In this document: positions 1-13,100 of the stretch, one piece after another
How the letters are laid out: each line of letters begins with the position of its first letter
Numbering within the stretch: position 1 is the first letter of the stretch
DNA from: Strigops habroptila
Lineage: Eukaryota; Chordata; Aves; Psittaciformes; Psittacidae
Assembly: GCF_004027225.2 (NCBI RefSeq)
Contig: NC_044291.2
Coordinates: forward strand, 11,578,707-11,642,706
Reading direction: 5' to 3'
DNA length: 64,000 nucleotides
Translations under genes and position numbers: made by a program
Notes under the pieces: model-generated
Databases searched by the model: none
What the model was told of the DNA's origin: nothing
Seen by the model: the letters and a program-made list of their open reading frames with translations, nothing else

Positions 1-1063
1 TGCTATGATTTGGCTGATTTGGCTTCATGCATAAATGTAAAAAGGATCTTTCTCCAGAAGCAGAGGATCAAAGTTTTCCTTTATTCATAATCTGTTTTTA
101 CAATGTTTTGAAACATTTCAGTTAAGCCAACAGGGAATTCTGCAGAGGGAATGTTTCCTGGCTTGCCAATGACACTTAGCTAAAGTCTTATGCCATCCTC
201 TAGGAGATTATTTTCTACTCTTGAGACATTATCCTCCTATTCCATTGCTTTATGTGCAGAGCTACTCCAGGTACAAGCTTCTGTTCTGTAGCCCATAGCA
301 TTTCCAAACAGCAGCTGTTCCTTGGAACAGCTCCATGGAGTTTGGGGCTGCTTGTGTGGATTCAGCAGAAACATCTGACCAAGGCTGCCCACCCCTCGTG
401 CCAGCAGAGTCAGGGGATCAGTACCACAGCACTGGCTCTGCAGGTAGAATTTTGATTGTCTTGCTCCAGATTTTAGCAACTCAATTATATGTCGCTGCTT
501 GTAATTTACTGATGCTGCAGCTTGTGAAGAGGCAAAATTGCCGCTAATATCTTCTTTTTCATAAGACACAACGTGAAATGAGCAGGGAAATGGCTTTCTG
601 TAGCTGCAAGACTGCACTGTTTGTCATGTCTGCAGGAAGATGCTGTTAGTAACCGATCTTCCTTAAATGTGTGTATTCCTTTTTTTCCAGTTGTACAGCT
701 CACTTACAGACCAGGCTTTGTGCTTACATTTGTGTCAGTTTCGAAAGAATATGGAAACCTCTGTTTATGCAGAGAATCTATGCAAAATATTTATAACATG
801 CTTCAAATCTGACATAAACCATAGAGGAAATGTAGCTGGCACTTGTGTGACTAAGTCCTTAGGTTCTTTGGCTAGCACAGTTTGGTGTAGAGGATGGACC
901 TTCAGCCATGTTGTGTTTGGATTTGCTTCTAGCTCTAGAAAGCCTTTTGGTTTCCATTCATCTGCTGCTTTGGTGGTGCTGGCTCTGGGGGAGGCTCTGG
1001 TGAGCGCTGAGCATTGGTTGTTAACTGAAACGCCTCCTGACATTTGTGTTCTTGTGCTTTCAG
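1..1063 (+). other. RABL6 intron (partial), nothing else seen
   Basis: Sequence upstream of the first visible RABL6 exon. No exon encoding the P-loop (GDRNTGKT in mammals) is present, so earlier exons lie outside the window. No repeat is recognised. Confidence 0.7.
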
Positions 1064-1111
1064 CCACCGACGATATTGTTAAAGTTGAAGTCTGGGATGT
1101 CGTCGACAAAG
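1064..1111 (+). CDS. RABL6: RABL6 coding exon a (G3-box region)
   Basis: Acceptor TTTCAG before 1064 and donor GTAAG at 1112. It starts with the last two bases of a split codon and then encodes [15 protein letters not shown], the region where Ras-like proteins carry DxxG. Here that motif is degenerate (WDVVDKG across the splice). Confidence 0.95.
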
Positions 1112-4100
1112 GTAAGATTCTCACTTCCTTTCTCATGGGGATTCATTGCTCTTTCCCAGTTTTAATTGAAACCTCACATGGCATTCAGGCATAGCTGCTT
1201 CACTGGAGAAAAATGTCTGTACTGGTGTTTTCCAAGTGCATGGATGTTACTTCCTGAAAATATATGGAAAGGAGTGAGGAGTCTCCTGTGCTAGAGCCTG
1301 TTATTTGGGATTTGAACTTCAGATTACACCCAGTGTTCAGAAGCAGTTGGTTCATGTGCTCCATGAAATAGCCTGCTGCATAGTGTGTTCACTGGGCTTT
1401 ATTAGAAACTTCATCTTCTCTCCTTTATAGTTTCATATATATTTAGACAGCTCCTGAGTTCCTGGTTCTGTTTATAAAAGTGCTGTCAAGCTGTTCTTGT
1501 ATAGGAATGCTCTTGTTAAGTTGGTAAAATGTTATCTGCAGTGAATAATGTATGCAGGAGGGAAGGATAAGAGAGAAGCCAGTTACTTACATTCACTTAG
1601 GACTGAAAATGCAATAGATGTAATCCAAACCCTTTTCTAAATGCTCAGCCAAGGAGAGCATTATGATGTAGAAACACATTTTTCATTAGTTTTCGGTTTT
1701 TGTCAGAGTATAAAGTTCTGGTTTATAAAACTAAAACCCCAGAAAACCACATGTGAAGACAGCATGTGGATGCAGTGCAAGCCTGGATGCAGTGGCATCT
1801 GTGCCTAGAAGAGGTTGGGCTGCAGATGTAGATATTACCAGCTCGTTCTGTGGCCCCAAATGCAGATTTGTGGCTGTTATCCCAGCCAGGTTTCTGGTTT
1901 AAGCGTACGGTCAGGAAGGCAGCTTTGTGAGGGAGCATCTCTTGCTGTGCAGGTTGTGCTCCTCGTTCGTGTGTTTCTGCCAGTCAAACCTGTTGACCAC
2001 AGTCATAGAAACTTAACCTGGTTTGGCTGCTGCTGCGTTCCCTGCAGCCTGAGCTGGGATCTGCTGCACACTGCTCAGCAGAACTGCCCCTGAGGGCACC
2101 ACCGCTGGTCCCACCCGTGGGACTTCCGTGTGCTTTATCTTTTGATTCCATTAATTTTTACGGAAATCTTTTGATTTCTGTTAATAATTCCCCGTTTTCA
2201 CAGTGTAGACAAACCCTTCCCCAGATTAGAGTTACTGCTGCAGCCTGGCTGGTAGCACTTCCAGATCCGAGCAAAACATCTGTTTTCTCGCTGCCTTGCA
2301 ACTTTGGGATGAATAGACAGCCAGTTAATTTGGGAACCATGTGTTCCAGCACTGATTCCTGTGAATGGCTTCTCTGAGCACTCATCTTCTCAACTAGAGA
2401 CTTGGCTTTTTTTTGGCAAAGTGATTGGATTTGATACGTGCAGATGTTGACAACGGCTCTTCTGGTGCTGCTTTCATTGCTGATAGTGGAGCATGTGTGA
2501 GAAACCTCAAGAGACTCTCATCTTACCACTTCATATTCTTTTGAAATAAACCTCATTCTGTTAAGATCCCTCTCAGGGACCCACAGATATGGATTTTTTT
2601 ATGTAATCAAATGTACTCAATCAGTGCAGTGTAAAAACTCAGCTCATCATGATGTAACAAAATCAAATCCTTCCCTGTTGCCATAGCACTGTGGATCCTT
2701 GGTAAGTACAACTTTAGGAAAAGATGCCAATTAATCACTAAGAGCTTGCTCACATCTAACCTGCATCTGAATGTTATCTCTTGACATCTTTGTTCTTCTT
2801 TCTGTATGCTTAGGACAGAAATTCCTCCTGCGTGATGCTTTTGGTGAGAGCAACGCTAATTAAACCGTAGACTCTTAGTGTTGAAGTACCCAGTGTTGCT
2901 GCAGTATAGTGCTGACAAGACCTGATCCTTTTCTTCCTTGCCTACCAGATCCTGGCTAATGTGCATAGTTAGAGTTAGGCAGAATGCTGCATTTATCAGG
3001 CTGGATTTGTAACTGCACGCTCTGAACACGCATTTCAACGTGTGCTGTTTGCCAGGCTGCGTTTTTGTTGCCAGTGTTTCTCCATTTGGGAAGAATTGTT
3101 CTTTGTTAGAGAAAAATGGGAGATCTCTATTTGGATTAATATTGAAAAGGTATTGAAAGGCTGATGTGGGGATACAGCCAGACTGTCTAAAAGATATACC
3201 CATAAACTGCAATTCTCAACTTCAGTCTTGTAAAGCAGCTTTGGCCTTTCCTCTGCCGTGCTGCCATTCCTGAGCGTGTGAACCTGCACGGGAGATTTGG
3301 GAAACAAGAAGTTGCATCCTGAAAAACTTGCTGTACGTGTTTGGGCTGCGGTTGGATGTGGATGTGCAGCACATGCCCCCTGTCCCTGCCAGCTCTGCAG
3401 CGTGCTGGGGTTTCCCTCCAGGCTGCCTTAGGAAGGCAGGAGGCGGCTCCGGTGGCGCTGCCTGGCTGGTGGCTCACTCGGTGATGTTTGGGGCATAGGT
3501 GTTCCTTTGGAAGTGTGGGGAGCTCTGTTAAAGCTTAGAAGCTGTGAGGTTGGTCGGTGTCCTGGAGCAGGGGGATGGCAGCTGCTGTGCTTTACTGCTC
3601 CTCCTGCCTTTGGCTTGGCTCTGTGGGATTTCTGCTGGTTTGATGTTCACACTCACTGGAGCACAGGCTTCCCTGCAGACTCCCCTGCCTCCTGCAGCAT
3701 CCTCCTCGGGCCTGCTCACAGAGCTGGGCTCATTTGGGTAATGATGCCATTTGTTAAAATCTTAAGAAGTTGAACTTGCCCCCAGCTATGGATTGTATTG
3801 AGTTTTGTGCAGTGTGTAGTAAATACCATCTCCTTGGCTGCCCTTGGAACTAACAGAACACAGGAAAGAGATCTCAGCAAAAGTCACAGCCTGACTCATC
3901 TCTCTGGCTTTGCAGCACGTTGTGTAACTGCTGCAGGTCCTAAAGCTGTAACTGATCCTGAATGCAGAGAAGGTGCTTGAACGCAGGTGATTCAAGACCA
4001 GTTCTGATCCCATCTTGTAACTTGTGCTAGTTTGGTTCCTGCATCTTTTCCCATACACCTACTAAAGAGATCAAATAATTATTTTTTTTCTATTGCTCCC

Positions 4101-7100
4101 AAAATAGCATTAACTGTTTCCCTCCTTGGAGGTTCCTTTCCTCTCCCTGCCCCTGCCCCCTTTCCCTCCCAGAGGGGAGATGCAAGAAGGAGGAAAGATC
4201 AGAATTAATACTTCTGTTCAGATATCCTAAGTTAGCTAACTCTGGGATGCAAATATTCGAGACCTGGTTTGTTGAATGGTGAGCAGAAGCATCTCCCTCA
4301 TGCTGTGGGCACCATTTGTTGGCTTCTATCCTGCAACAGAGCCGATGGGACACAGAGGTGCAGAGGCTCTCAGGGGCTGGCCACAAACCCAGTCTTCTGG
4401 TGTTCAGTAAGAACTGGTCTGTAGACTGTGGGGCACTGCCGTGAGGTTATTTGGTTTCAGTGTTGCTGTCATGCCTGTGAATAAGTTGCAGTCATTGTTC
4501 TAGGTAGAGAAGCTGAGCAATGGCAACATGAAGCCCCTTGCTTTCTGAGGCTCTCGGATCACACATCAGTGTGACCTTAAAGAGGAGACCGTGTTTATAT
4601 AACATCACAATCTTCATTGTGCATTTGCACAGGCTGAATTACATCTTTTCACTACATACATCTTGACTTTATCTAGTTCATTCTGCAGTTTTGGTTCCAA
4701 AAATAGACACAGAGCATGAATATGTACACACATGCGCTTTTCAGCTCTGATACTGCTTTCCAGATGACCCCCTTTACAGCAGTGCTGAGCATCATGTAAG
4801 AATATTACTCATTCCTGTTGATACACACATAAAGCCATAAGCAGGGAGAGGCTTATGGCTCAGTGTTCAGTCTCTAAGCTCTGGTTGTCACCGTGTCCAG
4901 GTTAGAAAGACACCTTAGTGCTCAGGACGGGAAGACAGTGAGAAGTATCTGTGGTTGCTTGGGCTCCTGTTTACATACCTAGAAATTCAGGTCATGCCAA
5001 GTGTCATGTAGTGGCCACTGTGATAATGTCTTGGTATTCAGAGAAGCCACATGAATGCCACAGACTTGAAATGAATTTATTTGAAGTGGGAAAAGGCATC
5101 CTCGACATCCCACACCTTCAGTTGCGCTGGGAGAAGTCAGAGCCCATACTTGGATCCTCCACGGAAACACACTGCATGAGTGGGGAAGGATCAGGATTAA
5201 CATTTCTGCTGTTTTCAGATGCCAACAGTAAGGTGGCATGGGGGGGCAAACATTTAGCATGGGTGCGCAGGAGCACCCACCAGACATACTGTCAGGGGAG
5301 GGGCCTGGAATATCCTGCTGTACCCTGCAGCATTAAAACTGCCATGAATAACTCGATTTCAGAACTGTTTATCCTTGACCTCTGTGCAAAGAGAATGAAG
5401 CACTTTATTTCACTTGCAGGGTCTGGCAGAACCAGGAGGTTTACAGCAGCCACCCCATGGCAATCAGCAGGTTGGGTAGCTGGCCTGAGGTATTTTGGTC
5501 CCCAGTGTTGCAGTCTTCTAAAGAGTCAGTGGGAGGGCTTTTTGCAGGAGCATCCAAGCTGCAACACGTCCTGTTGTCAGTGATACAGGGTATTTCTGGA
5601 AGTTATGAGAAGGAATTCCAAGTGTCTGCCATTATAATTCAGTTCACTCGTCGTTACAGACCAGGAAAATATGGAATGAAGTTAATTCAGAGCTGCAGTT
5701 TTTAATTGCTGTCAGTAACATCTGGAAGATGTTTGGTACCTGCAAAACACAACTCCAGATCTGGTCTCCAGGTGAAGATGCTGTGAGGGCTGGAGCAGCT
5801 CTGCTCTGGAGCCAGGCTGAGAGAGCTGGGCTGGGGCAGCCTGGAGAAGAGAAGGCTCCTGAAAGGGAGACCTTAGAGCAGCTCCAGTGCCTAAAGGGGC
5901 TCCAGGAAACCTGGAGAGGGGCTTTGGACAAGGGCCTGTAGGGACTGGACAAGGGGAATGGCTTTAACCTGCCAGAGGTGATGACCAGCCCTGACCCTCT
6001 GGGCTTTCATGCACATGCAGCCTGTCTCTCCTCTACTTCTCCACAGCCCCCTTGCCACAGTTGATTTTGCTGGATTTCCCCTATATAAGCTCTGTCTGTC
6101 TTCTGACTTTTGTTAAAATTCTCGTTGTCTCCTGCCACCCCTTTGTTCTGTTTGGTCACAAGTCAGCCCAAAGCACGTGATGGGCTCTGAGATCGCCTTC
6201 ACCTACAAGCCAGCGTGCTTCAGGCCAGTGACATGGCACAGCAGCATCCTTGCATCTCTGGGGAAGGCTCTGATGTTGTTGTGCAGTTCAGTCAGAACAG
6301 CCCACGACCTTTTGCTGCTTTCACACTAATGCAACAAAAAGTGCAACAAAGCAGCTTCCTTTGTGGCCACGGAGTACCCCAAACCCTGTGTTCAGTCCTT
6401 GAGACTCCATGCTGCAAAGAGCGTGGTTTAAGCTACCCCAGGCTTTCCTCCTATTCATCATTGAATTAGACTAGCTGGGATTCTTGAGTGGGGCAGCTGG
6501 GATTCTTCAGCAATGCATGCCTGTCCCAGCCTGCCCGTTCCCCATGCTTGTAGTAGAAGCTGGATCTGCTTTAAGGCTGTGTTGCAAGTGCCGCCGTCGT
6601 GCCTGGACCCCTCCCGGAGGTCTGTGCCCAATGTAATGCTGCTTCTTTCTCTTTTTTTCCCTACAATTCTTTTTAAGGAAAGTGCAAAAAGCGAGGTGAT
6701 GGTTTGAAACTGGAGAATGACCCTCAGGAGGTGAGTGACCCTGAACGCGGTGTCTGCCGCTTGGCAGGACGCCTCTTTGGTCCATGGAGAGTAAGTTCTA
6801 TATTTGTTTCTGCTGTAAGGCCGGCCGGGCAGGTGGATGAGGAGCACTGTGTTCCCTGGTGCTTGTCATGCCTTTGTCTGTGCATTTTATCCCTGTTCCT
6901 GCCCTCACCACAACATTCCTGCTGCTTGCCATTCTGTCCTATAGGAATGGCTGCGCCCCAGAGGTTTAGTCAGTAGCTTTGTACCTGTCTGCACATGGTC
7001 AGTGGCAGGAAGTCCTTTTGTAGTGAACTTCTTGTGAGACCTGAAGATGCCCTCTTCTATAGCAGCTCTGTATAACTGGGCTCACAGTTACCTTTTAACA

Positions 7101-10100
7101 CCCTTTGAAATAAAGAGGAGGAAGGGGCAATACAAGTGTTGCACTCTGTTGTAACAGCAGCTTCCTACCTGCTCGAGCAAGTCCAGAAAAGGGCCACGAA
7201 GACGCTGCAAGGGCTGGAGCAGCTCTGCTCTGGAGCCAGGCTGAGAGAGCTGGGCTGGGGCAGCCTGGAGAAGAGAAGGCTCCTGAAGGGGAGACCTTAG
7301 AGCAGCTCCAGTGCCTAAAGGGGCTCCAGGAAACCTGGAGAGGGGCTTTGGACAAGGGCCTGTAGGGACAGGCCAAGGGGAATGGCTTTAACCTGCCAGA
7401 GGGGAGATTGAGATGAGCTCTTGGGCAGAAGCTCTTCCCTGTGAGGGTGCTGAGGCGCTGGCACAGGGTGCCCAGAGAAGCTGTGGCTGCCCCATCCGTG
7501 GCAGTGTTCAAGGCCAGGTTGGACACAGGGGCTTGGAGCAACCTGCTCTAGTGGAAGGTGTTCCTGCCCGTGGCAGGGGTTGGAAGTGGAGGAGCTTTAA
7601 GCTCCCTTCCAACACAAACCAGGCTGGGATTCCATGATCTTACCAGTGCAGTAGCAGTTGCTGTCAGACATGTTTGTTTTCAGTGACTGTGAGGTGCTTC
7701 ACATCCTGCTCCTGTGGGCAGTGGAAGCTCTGAAGCACTCAGTATCTTGCTTAAGTGACGACAATGTGATAGCATGGATATAGTGACTGTTTGCCTGTTG
7801 AGTACTGTAGCTGTGCTCTCTGCAAGCCTGAACAGAGTTATTTACTGCTTCTTTGTCTTTTTCCTTCAGGCAGAGTCCGAAATGGCTCTGGATGCAGAGT
7901 TCCTGGATGTCTATAAAAACTGCAATGGTGTAGTGATGATGTTTGACATCACCAAGCAGTGGTAAGACACATTCAGTGGCATGTGCCATGGGACTCCCAC
8001 TTGTTTAGTGAAAACAAATGACTTCCAGACTTCGTGATTCCCATATGGACTCTGGAGCTGATAACCAACGTAATGAGTTGAAACTAGCTTGTATCCCTTA
8101 AAAAAATAGCTTTATCTTCTGGCATGTCTTTTAATTTACTCTTCTTCTGGGCTTGTTTCATACAAGTGGTCTCTGGCGGGCTCCAGTACTGCAGTTTGTA
8201 GTGTGCTGCTCTCTGAGGCTGGTCAATCAGTGTTAAGGCAGGCTCAGAGTGCACTGGGCACGTCACACCCCTGCTCTGCAGAGCACAATGGGAAGGGGAA
8301 TGCTTGTGAGAAATCCCTTGGAAGCCTGGTATCAGTGAGGATGGTTCAGAGGCCCTGGGCTGCATTAATACACAGGAATAATGAACTATGCACATTGCAC
8401 ATCTGCTGAGGAGGGGGAGAGACATATGGAAGCTGGAGTGGAAAGAAGTGGAAAGAGTTCCTGCTGTATATTGAAGCCTGTGGTTCCCAGGTGTGGTGTG
8501 GGTCAGTGAGCCTCCTGGCAGCTGGAGGGAAGGTGTCCTTTGCTTCTGCTGACCCACACCGGTTCGTAGGTCTGAGGGCAATGCTGCTGTAGGAGATGGG
8601 AGGTTGCTGGTGGAAGTGGATTATTGAACTTGTCACGTTGTTGCTGGAGATAGAAAGAATGATAAACCAGATAAACAGATAAAGAATGATACAAACATAT
8701 TTACAGTTCATGTGTGTCTCTGAGGGGGGCAAAGGAGCCACAGGCTTGGGAGGACCTTTGAAAAGAATTCTTTCTTTGGGTATTTCCCCTGTGATTTATG
8801 CATGAAACTGCTCACAGAATGATGCTTCCCACTCAACTGCCTTTATCTCTCTCTCCTATGGTGAAGGACATTCAACTATATTCTGAGGGAGCTTCCTAAA
8901 GTGCCGACCCACGTTCCAGTGTGTGTGCTTGGGAATTACCGAGACATGGGGGAGCACCGGGTCATCCTGCCCGGCGACGTGCGGGACCTCATCGACAACC
9001 TGCACAGGTGAGAGGCTCCATGGCCACCAGGCACCAGCACCATCGATGACCGGGTTGCTGACAGAGGCACATCACCTGCATCCTCTGACCTGTGCCGAGT
9101 TTTTGGGCTGTCATAGCTCCGAGTGTCTCATGCAGCAGCTTCAGTTTACATGATGGGCTCTTTGATCTCATATTCCTTGGAAACAGCGTGTGCCTTTCAG
9201 AGGTGCTTTTCCCAAGGACTCATCTTTTTTCTGGATAATCCTTCTCTTGTGAAAAGATCCTTTCCCTGTAGCACAACTGTGCTCTACTCCAAATAATCCT
9301 GCTATAAGAGAGCCAGCTAGTGCAACCGTCTTCCTTGTGCCTCCTCTGTGAGCATCCCCACAGAGCATTACTGGGCACAGCCAAGTCCTACACCTGCTTG
9401 GCCAGCCAGGCAGAGATGTGAGGTGCTCTGCTATTTAGTGTAAAATATTATGTGTTGGTCAGGAGCCAATAGATTGTACTTTTTTTCTGTGGATTCATGT
9501 TTTTAAGGCTTTTTTTTCAATCCTTGTCTCTTGTTTATCCCTATGTCAGGCACACAGACATGGTTTGATCCATAGTGCAGTCATTTCTTTACAAGTTCAT
9601 CTCTGTATGTGACTTACATAGATCTGTTTGCAAAACCTTCACTGGGAAATGAACTGCTTGTACAGTGGGAAACCCCCAGTCTAGTAAACCAGTGGCTCAG
9701 TGTCCTGACATGGTATTTCTTTATCTGCTGCCGCATGACGCTGCGGCACAGCAACACCCTTCAGGAGGAACAAAGTGTGAATTTTGTCAGAATGGCCTCC
9801 TAGCCTACATTTGGGGGTTGAGAGCTCAGCTTGTAAATGAGGATTGCTCATGATACAGGCTGGAGCAGCTCTGCTCTGGAGCCAGGCTGAGAGAGCTGGG
9901 CTGGTTCAGCCTGGAGAACAGAAGGCTCCAGGGAGACCTTAGAGCAGCTCCAGTGCCTAAAGGGGCTACAAGAAAGCTGGAGAGGGGATTTAGACAAGGG
10001 CCTGTAGGGACATGACAAAGGGAATGGCTTTAACCTGCCAGAGGGGAGATTGAGATGAGCTCTTAGGCAAAAGTTCTTCCCTGTGAGGGTGCTGAGGCGC

Positions 10101-13100
10101 TGGCACAGGGTGCCCAGAGAAGCTGTGGCTGCCCCATCCCTGGCAGTGTTCAAGGCCAGGTTGGACACAGGGGCTTGGAGCAACCTGCTCTAGTGGAGGT
10201 GTCCCTGCCTGTGGCAGGGGGTTGGAACTGGGTGAGCTTTAAGGTCCCCTCAACCCAAACCAGTCTGGGATTCTGTGTCATTCAGCAAGAGCCTCTTCTG
10301 TGTCTGCAGTCCCTGTCCGCTTCAGTTTTCTTCTCTCTACCTCTCTGGTTGAGACAGGCCTCCTGGCTCCTCATATTTTCGCTATGCTGAGTCTTCCATG
10401 AAGAACAGCTTTGGCCTCAAGTACCTGCACAAGTTCTTCAACATCCCCTTCTTGCAACTGCAGGTAAGACTGAGGGTATACGTGATGTGCTGGGTGAGAG
10501 GAATGGATTTCATTCGCTCTGTCTCTAAGGCGGGAATTTGAGGTTTGGGGTTTCCTTTGCTGTTAAAGGATCCTGAGTTGATTTTTGGTTTTGTAAGCAT
10601 TGTTACAACAAAATTATGTCAGTACGTTGGTGCCTGTGACTTAAACATGCCCCAGCTTGCCAGAGGACTCTCCTGGGTTCACAAATGCTCACCTCTGGAG
10701 AAAGGCTCCAAGGTGATGAATAACACTGGCAAGGGAATTGCATCCAGTGGTGTAGCTGCCAAGTTTGTTAAATTTAGTATTTAAGTTCTGCTCAGTTAAA
10801 ACTCGGATGAGATTTGGTCATGAACTGAACAGTTCAGGGACAACTGCTGAAGATCTTTGCCCTGCCATTGACTGATCTGCTGTCTGCCTGTGCACAGATC
10901 CAACTCTCACATTCCCTTCATAACTGAGGCTGCTTGGCTGGGCTGAGTGGAAAGACAAAAGCTGAGAGGGCACGGAAGGGTGGAATTCTCAGCTGTGGTC
11001 CTTTAGAAGAGGACCTTCGGGGTGACCATAGAGGGGTCCTTTGGAATCAACAGAATATGCTTTTGGGGGTACATATGATGATGTATCATTGTTTTCTCTT
11101 GGATGCAAACAGCAGGCAGTTGATCTTGATTATCTTTCACCAGAAAGTGAAATCTCTGTGTATTTTTATACAAGTAATCCCCATGGAATGCTGGGTTAGG
11201 GAAAGGTGGCATCTATTAGTGAATGTCACCACGTCCTCAGGCTGCAGGGCAGAAAGAACCAGAATAAGAAAACTGAATGTGTAAAAACCCAGTAGAAGAA
11301 GTTCAACAATAAATGTTAGAGGAGAATGTTGTAGAAATCTGAGATTCAGACCCAACTTGCTGCTCAGTGGAGTAGATTGAAGTCTACCAGCGTGGTGTTG
11401 GCTACATGTTTGGTTTTATAACCTTGGCTCCTATGGTAAAGGGATGTCTTGTGGAAATCATGCAGAATAATTAGTTCCCAGGTTACTTTTGTCAGTTTTA
11501 TAGATCTCCTGTTTTTCTCAGATAGATGCTGGTAAGTGACCGAGACATGAGCACAGCCTTCCTGCCAGAGTTGTTTCTGAAAGCTGCTCATGATGATACT
11601 GTTAATAGTATATGCAGTGATTTCCGTAGCCATAGTAATAAGCAGGAAATACCAAAGCATTTGTAGTATCAGGTTTGCTTGGAAGCAGCTTTAGGATGTG
11701 AGTGTTAAGGGACCTTTCATTTCAATGTGCTGTGTAGAAGTAAACATGATCTATTGATCTGAGACTGAAAGCAATTAGGACACTGAGATAAGGGAGTTGT
11801 CCCAAAGCCACAGAACTTCTTGGACAAATCTTGGTCTTTAGGGAAATAGGAAAACTAAATCTGATATAACCTTTAGTTGTTTGGAGATTCCAGTGATGGT
11901 TGCTTGGGAGAGGGGAGGGGAATGAGGTGACCGGTTCTTCAGCTCAATGGACTCGGGTGCCACTGGGCATAGTCCAAAAGGTGCAAGTGCCACGTAGACT
12001 CACACATGCTGTGTCCTTCATGTGATTAAATCATTCAACACAGCAGAAACAAACCCCAAAAGACTTCTCATTACAGTTTAGTTCCCAAAATGTGCAAGGG
12101 GAGATTTGGATGGGCACATGCAAACAATGCTTGTAAATGTGTGCTCCGTTCTTTGTACCTCGACACAGAAGGTGGCAGTTGAGTTGTCCTGTGCCTGTCA
12201 CTCCAGGGGAGAGTGATCAGACCATGGCTGCCTGGCTTTTCCTTTAAAGCAGCAGTGCCAAAGCTAATTCCTGCAGTTCTGTGCCCATGCAGGGATTGCA
12301 GGCAGGTGCTTTATGTGCAGACTGATAAAATCACAGCATAGGATTCAGCACAGAGATGGCTTGTTCCCCTTCCCTCTGGTGTGCGGGAGATCCCTGGCCT
12401 TGCCATTGTGTGCTGGGGCAGGTGACACAGCAAACTGGGAGGCTTTGGGTTGCTTCCACCTTGGTTTTGGGGCTTTGCTTGGTGTCAGACCTCAGCTGGG
12501 ATGTGGTGCACTATTCTTGTCCAGAGCCACTTGCCTTGTGCTTGAAGGGCTTTGTGCTGCTGCTGGGTGGCTCAGGGCGTTTTGCTGCTCGGGGAGCCCT
12601 GCCTTGGAGTGCTGCTGGCCTTAGTAACCACCAGTGCAGCAGCATGTTCAAATCTGTAGGGAAATTGCAGCCAGACTTCATTCCTAAAGGTTCTGCTTAT
12701 TCCTTCAGAGAGCCAGTACCAGGCTCCAGAAAGGAGTCACCTCCCTGGTACTTTGGAGCAAAGAGGGTTGAAGGAAAGGAATGCTATTGGGTATTAAACA
12801 CACATAGAATCCTGGAATGGTTTGGGTTGCAGGGACCTTAAAGTTCATCCAGCTCCAAGCCCCATCCAACCTGGCCTTGAACACTGCCAGGGGTGGGGCA
12901 GCCACAGCTTCTCTGGGCACCCTGTGCCAGCGCCTCAGCACCCTCACAGGGAAGAGCTTCTGCCTAAGAGCTCATCTCAATCTCCCCTCTGGCAGGTTAA
13001 AGCCATTCCCCCTTGTCCTATCCTTCCAGGCCCTTGTCCAAAGCCCCTCTCCAGCTTTCCTGTAGCCCCTTTAGGCACTGGAGCTGCTCTAAGGTCTCCC

